From NCBI GenBank assembly GCA_022795805.1, contig JAAWHK010000001.1, forward strand, positions 1 to 64,000: a stretch of DNA of 64,000 nt, written 5' to 3'. The stretch comes from Hungatella sp. (lineage in GTDB: Bacteria > Bacillota > Clostridia > Lachnospirales > Lachnospiraceae). The position numbers and the translations under genes are program-made. Each line of letters begins with the position of its first letter. Positions within the stretch are counted from its first letter, which is position 1. The notes beneath the pieces were generated by a model. That model did not search any database, had not been told where the DNA came from, and saw only the letters and a list, made by a program, of their open reading frames with translations. Shown here piece after piece: positions 30,329-39,321 of the stretch.

Positions 30329-31036
30329 ATGCAGGCAATACTACTGGCAGGCGGCCTTGGAACCAGGCTTCGCAGCGTGGTAAGCGACCGCCCGAAGCCT
30401 ATGGCCCTGATTCAGGGCAGGCCTTTTATGGAATACGTGATACGGGAACTGGCCCGGCAGGGCATTGATCATGTGATTTTTGCCGTGGGCTATAAAGGTT
30501 CTATGGTGGAGGAGTACTTTCGGGACGGGCAGGATTTTGGGGTACGCGCCTCTTATGCCTATGAGGAGACTCTCCTGGGCACTGCCGGAGCCATAAAAAA
30601 CGCAGCCAGGCACATGACGGGAGAAGAGGCTTTTGTGCTCAATGCAGATACCTTCTATAGGATTGACTATGGGCGGCTGATAAAACAGAAGAAAGCCATG
30701 GATCTGGATATGGCGCTGGTGTTAAGAGAGGTGGAGGACGGGGCGCGGTACGGACAGGCACTGCTGACAGAGGGAAGACTGACAGGCTTTAATGAAAAAA
30801 CGGATAGCCATGGGCCGGGAACGATCAACGGCGGAGTGTATCTCATGTCCCGGGAGCTGATTGACCGGATCCCAGAGGGAAAGGTGTCTCTGGAGCAGGA
30901 CATGATCCCGAACTGGCTGTCAGAAGGGCTGAAGCTGGGAGGATTTGTCAATGACGGATACTTTATAGACATCGGAATCCCTGAGGACTATTACCGCTTT
31001 ATGGAGGATGTGGAGAAAGGAGTGCTGACATGGTAA
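30329..31036 (+). CDS. hddC: D-glycero-alpha-D-manno-heptose 1-phosphate nucleotidyltransferase (HddC-like)
   Basis: MQAILLAGGLGTRLRSVVSDRPKPMALIQGRPFMEYV; adjacent hddA/gmhB/gmhA. Confidence 0.85.
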   Translation: MQAILLAGGLGTRLRSVVSDRPKPMALIQGRPFMEYVIRELARQGIDHVIFAVGYKGSMVEEYFRDGQDFGVRASYAYEETLLGTAGAIKNAARHMTGEEAFVLNADTFYRIDYGRLIKQKKAMDLDMALVLREVEDGARYGQALLTEGRLTGFNEKTDSHGPGTINGGVYLMSRELIDRIPEGKVSLEQDMIPNWLSEGLKLGGFVNDGYFIDIGIPEDYYRFMEDVEKGVLTW

Positions 31037-32100
31037 TCAGAGGAAGAGCACCGCTGCGTGTCAGCTTCGGCGGCGGCGGGACGGATGTGGCACCCTTTTG
31101 CGAGGAGCAGGGAGGAGCTATCATAGGAAGCACCATCAACAAATACGCCTACTGCTCCATTGTCCCCAGGGAGGACGATCAGATCATCGTTCACTCCCTG
31201 GATTTCGATATGACTGTAAAGTACAATGCCAGGGAAAACTATGTATGTGACGGGCGTCTGGATCTGGTGACAGCGGCTCTGAACGCTATGGGGATAGACA
31301 AAGGATGTGAGGTGTACCTGCAGTGTGATGCTCCGCCGGGATCCGGTCTGGGGACATCTTCCACGGTGATGGTGTCCCTGCTTATTGCCATGGCCCGGTG
31401 GAAAGGCGTGGAACTGGACGGGTATGCCATGGCGGATCTGGCCTACAAGGTGGAGAGAGAGGACTTAAAGATCGACGGCGGCTATCAGGATCAGTACGCC
31501 TCCACCTTCGGCGGCTTCAATTTTATCGAGTTTCACGGAAGGAACAATGTGGTGGTAAATCCTTTAAGAATAAAGAAGGACATCATCCATGAACTGCAGT
31601 ATAATCTTTTGCTGTGCTACACGGGAAAGATCCATGTGTCGGCCAACATTATAAAAGATCAGGTAAGCAACTATAAAAAGAAAGATCCCTTTGAGGCCAT
31701 GTGCGAGGTAAAAGCCCTGGCCTACGCCATGAAGGACGAGCTGCTTAAAGGCAACCTCCATTGTTTCGGAAAGCTTCTGGACTACGGATGGGAGAGCAAG
31801 AAGCGAATGAGCAGCAAGATCACCAATCCTCAGATCGATGAGCTTTACGACGAGGCTAAAAAAGCCGGAGCGCTGGGGGGGAAACTTCTGGGAGCCGGCG
31901 GCGGCGGCTACCTTCTCGTGTACTGCCCTTACAATGTGAGACATAAAGTGGCGGCGAGGATGGAGGCGGCGGGAGGCCAGCTGGCGGACTGGAATTTTGA
32001 ACTTAGAGGAGCCCAGGCTTGGATTGCGGACGAGAATCGGTGGGGGTACGACACGGTGAACGTACAGATGCCCAACCGGAGTTATGAGTTTAAGCTGTGA
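31030..32100 (+). CDS. hddA: D-glycero-alpha-D-manno-heptose 7-phosphate kinase (GHMP family)
   Basis: RGRAPLRVSFGGGGTDVAPF; PPGSGLGTSSTVMVSLL; LLGAGGGGYLLVYC. Confidence 0.9.
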   Translation: MVIRGRAPLRVSFGGGGTDVAPFCEEQGGAIIGSTINKYAYCSIVPREDDQIIVHSLDFDMTVKYNARENYVCDGRLDLVTAALNAMGIDKGCEVYLQCDAPPGSGLGTSSTVMVSLLIAMARWKGVELDGYAMADLAYKVEREDLKIDGGYQDQYASTFGGFNFIEFHGRNNVVVNPLRIKKDIIHELQYNLLLCYTGKIHVSANIIKDQVSNYKKKDPFEAMCEVKALAYAMKDELLKGNLHCFGKLLDYGWESKKRMSSKITNPQIDELYDEAKKAGALGGKLLGAGGGGYLLVYCPYNVRHKVAARMEAAGGQLADWNFELRGAQAWIADENRWGYDTVNVQMPNRSYEFKL

Positions 32101-32130
32101 CGGTTTTTGCGTCGGAGAGGTATGGGATTT

Positions 32131-32718
32131 ATGGACAGAGTCGTATTTTTAGACAGGGACGGAACGATTAATAAAGAAATTACCTATCTCCACCGTCCCC
32201 GGGACCTGGTGATCCTTCCGGGAGTACCCCAGGCTATAAGGATGCTGCGCAGCAGCGGATTTCGCATAGTTGTGGTGACAAATCAGGCGGGGATCGGGCG
32301 GGGGTACTACACCGTGGAGCAGATGCATGCACTTCACCGGCATCTCAATGAACGGCTGAAAGAGGACGGGGCGGCGATAGACAGTTTTTATTTCTGTCCC
32401 CACCATCCGGAACACGGGATCGGGGAGTACAAAAAGACATGCCGCTGCAGAAAACCGGGTATAGGGATGTTCGAGGCGGCAGAGCAGAAATATGAGATTG
32501 ACAGGAGCCGTTCCTTCATGGTCGGAGACAAGCGGATCGATGTTGAGGCGGGCCATAACTACGGGGTCACAGGTATCCTCGTGGGCACGGGCTACGGCAG
32601 GGAGGAGCGGGAAAAAAGCAGGCAGCTGGGTGAGGAGCCATTTTATGATTTTTACGCGGAAACTCTTATGGACGCAGCAGAATACATTATCGGAAAGGAA
32701 TTTATGTCACATGAATGA
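32131..32718 (+). CDS. gmhB: D-glycero-D-manno-heptose 1,7-bisphosphate phosphatase
   Basis: MDRVVFLDRDGTINKEITYLHRPRDLVILPGVPQAI; CPHHPEHGIGEYKKTCRCRKPGIGM; RBS GGAGAGG 10 nt upstream of 32131. Confidence 0.9.
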   Translation: MDRVVFLDRDGTINKEITYLHRPRDLVILPGVPQAIRMLRSSGFRIVVVTNQAGIGRGYYTVEQMHALHRHLNERLKEDGAAIDSFYFCPHHPEHGIGEYKKTCRCRKPGIGMFEAAEQKYEIDRSRSFMVGDKRIDVEAGHNYGVTGILVGTGYGREEREKSRQLGEEPFYDFYAETLMDAAEYIIGKEFMSHE

Positions 32719-33346
32719 GTCGGCCTTTGTGAAGGAATTGACAGACAGATACCCACGGCTGGAACCGGTCGGGGATTCGGTTATGCAGGCGTATGAGATT
32801 TTGAAGGAGTGCTTTGCTTTGGGACACAAGCTGCTGGTGGCAGGCAACGGAGGCAGTGCGGCGGATTCAGAGCACATCGTGGGGGAGCTGATGAAAGGAT
32901 TTGTAAAGAGGCGCCGGGTCCCTGAGGATGAGGCGCGGCGGATGGAGGCCGTTGACCCGGAGGCGGGAAAAGAGCTGGCCGCAAAACTTCAGGGAGGCCT
33001 TCCGGCCATAGCTCTCACCGGTCATCCGGGGCTGTCCACTGCGTTTTTAAATGATGTGGACGGGCTGCTGGTGTATGCCCAGCAGGTCTACGGCTACGGG
33101 CAGGAGGGGGATGTGTTCATGGGAATCTCCACCTCCGGCAATGCGGCCAATGTCCACTATGCCGTGGTGGCGGCGAAAGCCAAAGGCATGAAAGTGATCG
33201 GTCTGACAGGGAGAGACGGAGGAAAGCTGGGAAAAAACGCAGATGCGGCCATTATCGTCCCGGAGCAGGAGACGTACAAGATTCAGGAGCTGCACCTGCC
33301 GGTTTACCATACATTGTGTCTGATGTTAGAGGAACATTTTTTCTAG
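32711..33346 (+). CDS. gmhA: Sedoheptulose-7-phosphate isomerase (SIS domain)
   Basis: LLVAGNGGSAADSEHIVGELMKGF; GISTSGNAANV; start corrected from 32492. Confidence 0.93.
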   Translation: MNESAFVKELTDRYPRLEPVGDSVMQAYEILKECFALGHKLLVAGNGGSAADSEHIVGELMKGFVKRRRVPEDEARRMEAVDPEAGKELAAKLQGGLPAIALTGHPGLSTAFLNDVDGLLVYAQQVYGYGQEGDVFMGISTSGNAANVHYAVVAAKAKGMKVIGLTGRDGGKLGKNADAAIIVPEQETYKIQELHLPVYHTLCLMLEEHFF

Positions 33347-33360
33347 AACGGGGATAGATC

Positions 33361-34143
33361 ATGGGATTTCACACATTCGTTATCTGTGCGTACGGACAGT
33401 CGCCCTATCTGGAGGCGTGTATCCGCTCACTGAAAGCGCAGACCGTGCCGTCGGAGATCATCTGCACCACATCTACATTCAGCCCATGGCTGAAGGGGAT
33501 TCTGAAAAAGTACAATATCCCCCTTTATGTGAGGGATGGAGAGAGCAATATTCAGGATGACTGGAACTTTGCGGTGGAGAAGGCTGAGGGACAGTTTGTG
33601 ACCATCGCCCATCAGGACGATCTGTACGGCAGACATTACGGGGAGGAGCTTCGCAGAGCCTGTGAGAGGTGGCCGGATATGACCGTGTTTATGAGCGACG
33701 CGGTTCTGATAAAGAAGGGAAGGCTGTGCTGGGGAGGAGCCGTGGAGGTAGTGAAGAAGCTTCTTCGCCTGCCTTGGCGGTTTCCCGGCCTGTGCCACAT
33801 AAGGGCCGTCAAAGAAAGCGGCCTGCTTCTGGGGAACCCGGTCATGTGTCCTTCGTGCAGCTACAAAAAGGACAGGCTTGATCTGCCACTGTTTACCGGC
33901 GGATATGATTTTGTGCTGGACTGGGAGTGCATGAGACGGCTGGCCTGTGAGCCGGGGCGGTTTGTCTGCGTGGAAAAGCCCCTGCTGTACTACAGAGTCC
34001 ACGACGGAGCCACCACAAAGGCATGCATCAGGGACAGCCGCAGGGAGCGGGAGGAGAGGCAGATGTTTGAAAAGATATGGCCGGGAAGGATCACGGACGG
34101 GATTATGGTTCTGTACCGCCTGGCTTACAGGAATTATCAGTGA
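33361..34143 (+). CDS. Glycosyltransferase family 2-like
   Basis: TFVICAYGQSPYLEACIRSLKAQTVPSEII...ITIAHQDDLYGRHYGEELRRA-like GT-A pattern (VTIAHQDDLYG). Confidence 0.85.
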   Translation: MGFHTFVICAYGQSPYLEACIRSLKAQTVPSEIICTTSTFSPWLKGILKKYNIPLYVRDGESNIQDDWNFAVEKAEGQFVTIAHQDDLYGRHYGEELRRACERWPDMTVFMSDAVLIKKGRLCWGGAVEVVKKLLRLPWRFPGLCHIRAVKESGLLLGNPVMCPSCSYKKDRLDLPLFTGGYDFVLDWECMRRLACEPGRFVCVEKPLLYYRVHDGATTKACIRDSRREREERQMFEKIWPGRITDGIMVLYRLAYRNYQ

Positions 34144-34172
34144 ATTCAGGAGATGTTGGAGGAAACAGCCGC

Positions 34173-36026
34173 ATGGAGAAAAAGAAAACCGGTATGTGGC
34201 AGTACCGATGGAAAGATGAGGTGATCACAGCCGGCCTTCTGCTGGCCTTTGGATTTTTTATCAACAGAGGAATCGAGATTCGGGGCCTGTTTATGGATGA
34301 TCTGTATCTGTGGTCCTGCTACGGAGAACAGACGTTCAGGGAATTTGTGTTTCCCACAGGCAGTACCCGGTTCAGATTTATCTACTACCTGGCGGCCTAT
34401 CTGGAACTGGGGCTTGTGGGGAACCATGTGACCTGGTTTGTGCCTGTCAATATCGTGCTTAACTGTGCCGTCGCTTACACGCTGTGCCGTTTTGCCAGGA
34501 GACTTTCCGGCAACCGGATCATCGGTTTCATATGCGGCCTGCTGTATCTTCTGTCCAGAATGTCCTACTATCAGATATCACAGGTTTACGGGCTTATGGA
34601 ATCGCTGGCACTGTGGGCGGCCATAGGGATTCTCTACTGCCTCTATCGGTATATCAATGAGCCGGGACAGGTGCTTGCGTGGTTCAGGGCTGCCAATGTC
34701 CTGTACTTTTCGGTGTGCTTTATCCATGAGCGCTATATGGTCCTTTTGCCCCTTCTCTTCCTGGTCTTGCTGATGAAGAGAAATCGAAAGGCGAGGGAAT
34801 GGATGACGCCTTTGGGTGTGTTTGCGCTGGTGCAGATAATACGTCTGGTCACCATCGGGACCGTGCTTCCGGCGGGAACCGGGGGAACGGAGGTTGCAAA
34901 GACCCTGAATCTGCATCAGGCCGTGGCCTTTGCCCTTCAGCAGGTACTGTATCTTTTTGGGATCAATACGGGAGAGAGCTATCTCAGCGCTTTAAGCTGG
35001 CAGGAATCCTCCAGGTGGATAAAGCTTCTGGTGGCAGGCGCTGATGTGCTGATTCTCGCGGTTATGATTATGTTCATTGTGAAGGTGGTCCGGAGCAAAT
35101 GGGAGAGGGCGGCTGTTTTGAGGAACTGTCTGCTGTTCTTCCTTTTCATAGGAGCCTGTATCGCGTGTTCCAGCGTGACCATCCGTGTGGAGGTGCGGTG
35201 GGTGTACGTTTCCATGACAGGGGCATGGCTGTGGCTGGCTTACATGTGCGGCGTCATCGCCAGGCCGGCAGCCGAGAAGGCGGAATCTGTCCACAGGATT
35301 CCGGATTACAGAAAGACGCTGATGTGTACCGGCCTTATTCTGGGTTATTTGATTCTGATGATTCCGGCAGAGACGTACTACCGCCGCAGATTTTCCAATC
35401 TGTACTACTGGAATGCGCAGCAGCAGTATAATTCCCTCGCGGAACAGACCTTTGAGAAGTACGGGAACGGTATCTTTGGAAAGAAGATCTATATTTTAAA
35501 AAATACGTATGAGGTCAGCGATTTTTACGCGGAGACCTTCTTTAAGGTCTTTGACAGGGACAGAAAAGCGGAAGGAACGGAGGTGCTCTTCGTCGACAGC
35601 ATCCGGGACTTCGGCCAGGTGAACAACAATATGCTCATCATCAGGGAGGACCCGGCTTTTCATGCGTATCAGGATATTACGGAGGCAGTGCGGACGCTGA
35701 AATGCGAACCTGTGTACGGCTACTACCGGGACGGATGGATGGACGAGAGCGCGAAGATACGGGTTATGGCAGGCAGCAGCGGAATCATACACCTGCAGCT
35801 GATGTATCCGGGCGCCATGGAGGGCCATGAGACGGTATCCATCAGCCAGAACGGCCAGCCGGAGGCAGAGGTGGAGATTCGGGAGAATATTACCCATGTG
35901 GAGCTGGAGGCCAGGCCCTACGACATCGTGGAGCTGGATTTTGAGAATAATTTCTATCTGAAGGACGCACAGGAACAGAGAGGAGAAAAACGATTCTCTA
36001 TGATGATGCAGATCACTGCGGATTAA
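34173..36026 (+). CDS. Large polytopic membrane protein (GT-C-like)
   Basis: Many TM helices, soluble C-terminus, within glycan locus; start MEKKKTGMWQYRWKDE. Confidence 0.65.
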   Translation: MEKKKTGMWQYRWKDEVITAGLLLAFGFFINRGIEIRGLFMDDLYLWSCYGEQTFREFVFPTGSTRFRFIYYLAAYLELGLVGNHVTWFVPVNIVLNCAVAYTLCRFARRLSGNRIIGFICGLLYLLSRMSYYQISQVYGLMESLALWAAIGILYCLYRYINEPGQVLAWFRAANVLYFSVCFIHERYMVLLPLLFLVLLMKRNRKAREWMTPLGVFALVQIIRLVTIGTVLPAGTGGTEVAKTLNLHQAVAFALQQVLYLFGINTGESYLSALSWQESSRWIKLLVAGADVLILAVMIMFIVKVVRSKWERAAVLRNCLLFFLFIGACIACSSVTIRVEVRWVYVSMTGAWLWLAYMCGVIARPAAEKAESVHRIPDYRKTLMCTGLILGYLILMIPAETYYRRRFSNLYYWNAQQQYNSLAEQTFEKYGNGIFGKKIYILKNTYEVSDFYAETFFKVFDRDRKAEGTEVLFVDSIRDFGQVNNNMLIIREDPAFHAYQDITEAVRTLKCEPVYGYYRDGWMDESAKIRVMAGSSGIIHLQLMYPGAMEGHETVSISQNGQPEAEVEIRENITHVELEARPYDIVELDFENNFYLKDAQEQRGEKRFSMMMQITAD

Positions 36027-36053
36027 TGCTGCGGACCAGGGAAAAGGAGTTAT

Positions 36054-37421
36054 ATGAAAGCAGGAAAATGGTGCTATGTTTTGCCGGTTATGGGTGTGGT
36101 ATTCGGCCTGTGGTACGTGCAGGCGGCTTTTGTGGATGTGGTCTATTCCGACTACATCCGGCTGGTCAACAGCTATCTGCCCGACGTGTGGAACCCGGAC
36201 AAATTCTTTGTGGGGGATATCCTGACCCGGATTCCCCTAAACTACGGGGCCAGAATCATCAATACGTCGTTCTTTGATTATCGTGTAAGATTTGATCAGA
36301 TATTGGGTATCCTCTTTTTAGGGATTTCCGCGGCTGAGATAACCGTCTACTGCATAAAAAAGGAGATCCGGGGTTATTGGATTTGCGTCCTTATGGTTTT
36401 GATGTTCAGCCTGAACAAGTGGGAGATGATGATAAATGGCAGCGGGTGGATTCATTTTCTGGCATTTGCCGGTTTTTACTGGCATTATCTGATCCTGGAC
36501 CGGGTGTGGGAGGGCAGGGAGAGAAAGGGTGACCATGTGCTGCTTCTGGTGCTTCCCTGGGCAGTGACCCTGGGGACGGCGGGGCCCTACTGCGGTTCCT
36601 ACACGGCGGTGCTTCTGCTGGCCTGCGGCCTGCGGATTATTCTGGTGCGCAGGGAAGAGGGGCGGTGGGAGAGGCGGTATTTTATATACGGGATATCGGC
36701 TTTGATTCCGCTTTTTTTGTATATGTGGAGCAGTTCCTTGGCAGAGCCGGAGAAGCTGGGAGTCGCTCAGGTGCCGCTTCTGACGCAGCTTTTTGATACG
36801 CCTGGATTTTTTGTGCGGTTTCTGATCAAATCCTTCTCCTCCATGGCCGTGGGTGTGGAGAGCGCCCAGGCCGCGTTTGCCGGCAACGGACCATACCTTG
36901 TTCTGGGAATCCTGGTCATGGCGGGCTATGCGTTTGCGCTGTGGCTGCAGTGGCGGCACAGACTGTATAAAAAAACTGTGTTTCCTTTGATGCTCATATG
37001 CGCAGGGGGGATAAACCATCTGCTGGTTATGCTCTCCCGCTGGGTGTTTTTGAGGGAGGACTATGGCATGTCCTCCAGATATGCGCTTCAGTTTCAGGCG
37101 GGCCTGCTGGGAGTCGTCCTCACATTTGCCCTTGCAGGAGGAATGATCAGGGGCATTTTTGTAAAAGCGCTGATGACAGTCATGGTGACGGCCGTGCTGG
37201 CCGGCAATCTTTATACCACGGCGGAGGAGATGAGAAAGGCGCCGCTGAGAAAAGAGCTTTGCCAGAGGCGGGCCGAGATAGCCCTGGACTTTGAGAACAG
37301 GACAGATGAGGAGCTGAGAGCCAGTTTTGAATACCACATGAGCAGGCCGGAAGGCGGACAGGAAGTGCGGGCGGCTCTGGAGATTCTGAAAAAACAGCAG
37401 TGGAATATTTTCCGACAGTGA
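36054..37421 (+). CDS. Polytopic membrane protein (GT-C-like)
   Basis: Multiple TM helices; within glycan locus. Confidence 0.6.
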   Translation: MKAGKWCYVLPVMGVVFGLWYVQAAFVDVVYSDYIRLVNSYLPDVWNPDKFFVGDILTRIPLNYGARIINTSFFDYRVRFDQILGILFLGISAAEITVYCIKKEIRGYWICVLMVLMFSLNKWEMMINGSGWIHFLAFAGFYWHYLILDRVWEGRERKGDHVLLLVLPWAVTLGTAGPYCGSYTAVLLLACGLRIILVRREEGRWERRYFIYGISALIPLFLYMWSSSLAEPEKLGVAQVPLLTQLFDTPGFFVRFLIKSFSSMAVGVESAQAAFAGNGPYLVLGILVMAGYAFALWLQWRHRLYKKTVFPLMLICAGGINHLLVMLSRWVFLREDYGMSSRYALQFQAGLLGVVLTFALAGGMIRGIFVKALMTVMVTAVLAGNLYTTAEEMRKAPLRKELCQRRAEIALDFENRTDEELRASFEYHMSRPEGGQEVRAALEILKKQQWNIFRQ

Positions 37422-37437
37422 AAAGGAGATAAAACAA

Positions 37438-38214
37438 ATGAAGGTAGTCATCTTAGCCGGAGGATTCGGCAGCAGGATCAGTGAGCAGAGCCATCTGAAG
37501 CCCAAGCCCATGATCGAGATCGGAGAGAAGCCGATTCTGTGGCATATTATGAAATATTATTCGGAGTTTGGCTTTCATGAGTTTGTTATCTGCCTGGGGT
37601 ACAAGCAGTATGTGGTGAAGGAGTTTTTTGCGGATTATTTCCTTCACACATCGGATGTGACCTTTGATCTGGCAGGCAACAAGATGGAGGTTCACAACAA
37701 CTACGCTGAGCCATGGAAGGTGACTCTGGTGGATACGGGGTTGAACACTATGACCGGCGGGAGAGTCAAAAGGATCCAGCCGTTTATCGGCCGGGAGCCC
37801 TTTATGCTTACCTATGGGGACGGCGTATGCGATGTGGATCTGAGGGCGCTGCTTTCGTTCCATGAGGGTCATGGAAAGACGGCCACCATTACCACGGTGA
37901 GCCTTGCCCAGATGAAAGGCGTCCTGGATATCGGCGCAGATCACAGGGTGCGGTCTTTCAGAGAGAAGAAGGAGGCGGACGCCAGCCTGATCAACGGAGG
38001 GTTCATGGTTCTGAATCCGGAGATTTTTGATTACCTGGAAGGCGACGACACGGTGTTTGAGCAGGAACCTTTGCAGAGACTGGCAGCGGAGGGGCAGCTG
38101 ATGGGATATCATCACAGCGGTTTCTGGCAGTGCATGGACACCCAGCGGGAGATGAAAAAGCTGGAGGAACTGTGGCAGAGCGGGAATGCCCCGTGGAAGA
38201 TATGGAAGAATTAG
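37438..38214 (+). CDS. rfbF: Glucose-1-phosphate cytidylyltransferase
   Basis: MKVVILAGGFGSRISEQSHLKPKPMIEIGEKPILWHIMKYYSEFGFHEFVICLGYKQYVVKEFF. Confidence 0.95.
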   Translation: MKVVILAGGFGSRISEQSHLKPKPMIEIGEKPILWHIMKYYSEFGFHEFVICLGYKQYVVKEFFADYFLHTSDVTFDLAGNKMEVHNNYAEPWKVTLVDTGLNTMTGGRVKRIQPFIGREPFMLTYGDGVCDVDLRALLSFHEGHGKTATITTVSLAQMKGVLDIGADHRVRSFREKKEADASLINGGFMVLNPEIFDYLEGDDTVFEQEPLQRLAAEGQLMGYHHSGFWQCMDTQREMKKLEELWQSGNAPWKIWKN

Positions 38215-38241
38215 ACGGCAGAGCGAGAGGGATAATCATAG

Positions 38242-39318
38242 ATGAAGAATACCTGGGATACATTTGAAGAATTTTACAGGGGGAGGAGGGTGCTGGTCAC
38301 AGGCCATACAGGGTTTAAGGGGTCCTGGCTGAGCCGGATTCTCATGAATATGGGCGCCGTAGTTACGGGATATGCCAAGGAGCCGCCCACAAGCCCCAAC
38401 CTGTTCTATGGGGCAGGACTCGACTCCCGGATGAACAGCGTCATAGGCGATATCCGGGATCTGGAGCATCTGAAGCAGGTTTTTAAACAGACACAGCCGG
38501 AGGTTGTGTTTCACCTGGCTGCCCAGCCCATTGTGAGGGATTCCTACAAAGATCCGGTCTGCACCTACGAGACCAATGTCATGGGAACCGTTAATATGCT
38601 GGAGTGCGTCCGGCTGACCCGGTCGGTAAGGTCCTGTCTCAACGTGACCACGGACAAGGTTTATGAAAATAAGGAGTGGGAGTACGGTTACCGGGAGTGC
38701 GACAACCTGGACGGCTATGATCCCTACTCCAACAGCAAATCCTGCTCGGAGCTGGTGACCCACAGCTATATAAAATCGTTTTTCGGCGATAACCGGTGTC
38801 GGGTGTCCACAGCCAGAGCGGGCAATGTCATAGGCGGCGGCGACTTTGCCAATGACCGGATCATCCCCGACTGTATCCGGGCGGTGTCGGCGGGGAAGGA
38901 GATCATTGTCCGCAACCCCTACTCCGTCCGCCCATACCAGCATGTGCTGGAGCCGCTGTATGTATATATGCTGATCGCTATGAAGCAGTATGAGGACCCA
39001 TCCTGCGTGGGATGCTACAATGTGGGACCTGACGACAGAGACTGTGTCACCACGGGAACACTGGCGGATTTGTTCTGTAAGGAGTGGGGGGACGGGGCCG
39101 CATGGGTGAACCGGTATGACGGCGGACCCCATGAGGCCGGTTTCCTGAAACTGGACTGCTCCAGGATAAAAAATAAGTTCGGATGGCAGCCCCGCATGGA
39201 TGTGGGCCAGGCCGTAAAGTGGACCGTGATGTGGTCCAGGGCATATCTGGCAGGGGAAGATGGGATGGAGCTGATGGACGATCAGATCTATAAATTTTTT
39301 CAGAGTGAAAGGAAATGA
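38242..39318 (+). CDS. rfbG: CDP-glucose 4,6-dehydratase
   Basis: VLVTGHTGFKGSWLSRILMNMGAVVTGYAKEPPTSPNLF; LNVTTDKVYENKEWEYGYRE. Confidence 0.95.
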   Translation: MKNTWDTFEEFYRGRRVLVTGHTGFKGSWLSRILMNMGAVVTGYAKEPPTSPNLFYGAGLDSRMNSVIGDIRDLEHLKQVFKQTQPEVVFHLAAQPIVRDSYKDPVCTYETNVMGTVNMLECVRLTRSVRSCLNVTTDKVYENKEWEYGYRECDNLDGYDPYSNSKSCSELVTHSYIKSFFGDNRCRVSTARAGNVIGGGDFANDRIIPDCIRAVSAGKEIIVRNPYSVRPYQHVLEPLYVYMLIAMKQYEDPSCVGCYNVGPDDRDCVTTGTLADLFCKEWGDGAAWVNRYDGGPHEAGFLKLDCSRIKNKFGWQPRMDVGQAVKWTVMWSRAYLAGEDGMELMDDQIYKFFQSERK

Positions 39319-39321
39319 TCT

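Noticed and set aside
36318-37511. 397-aa minus-strand ORF
   Set aside because: Antisense to a membrane protein in a consistent plus-strand operon; His/Gln/Pro-rich translation typical of shadow ORFs.
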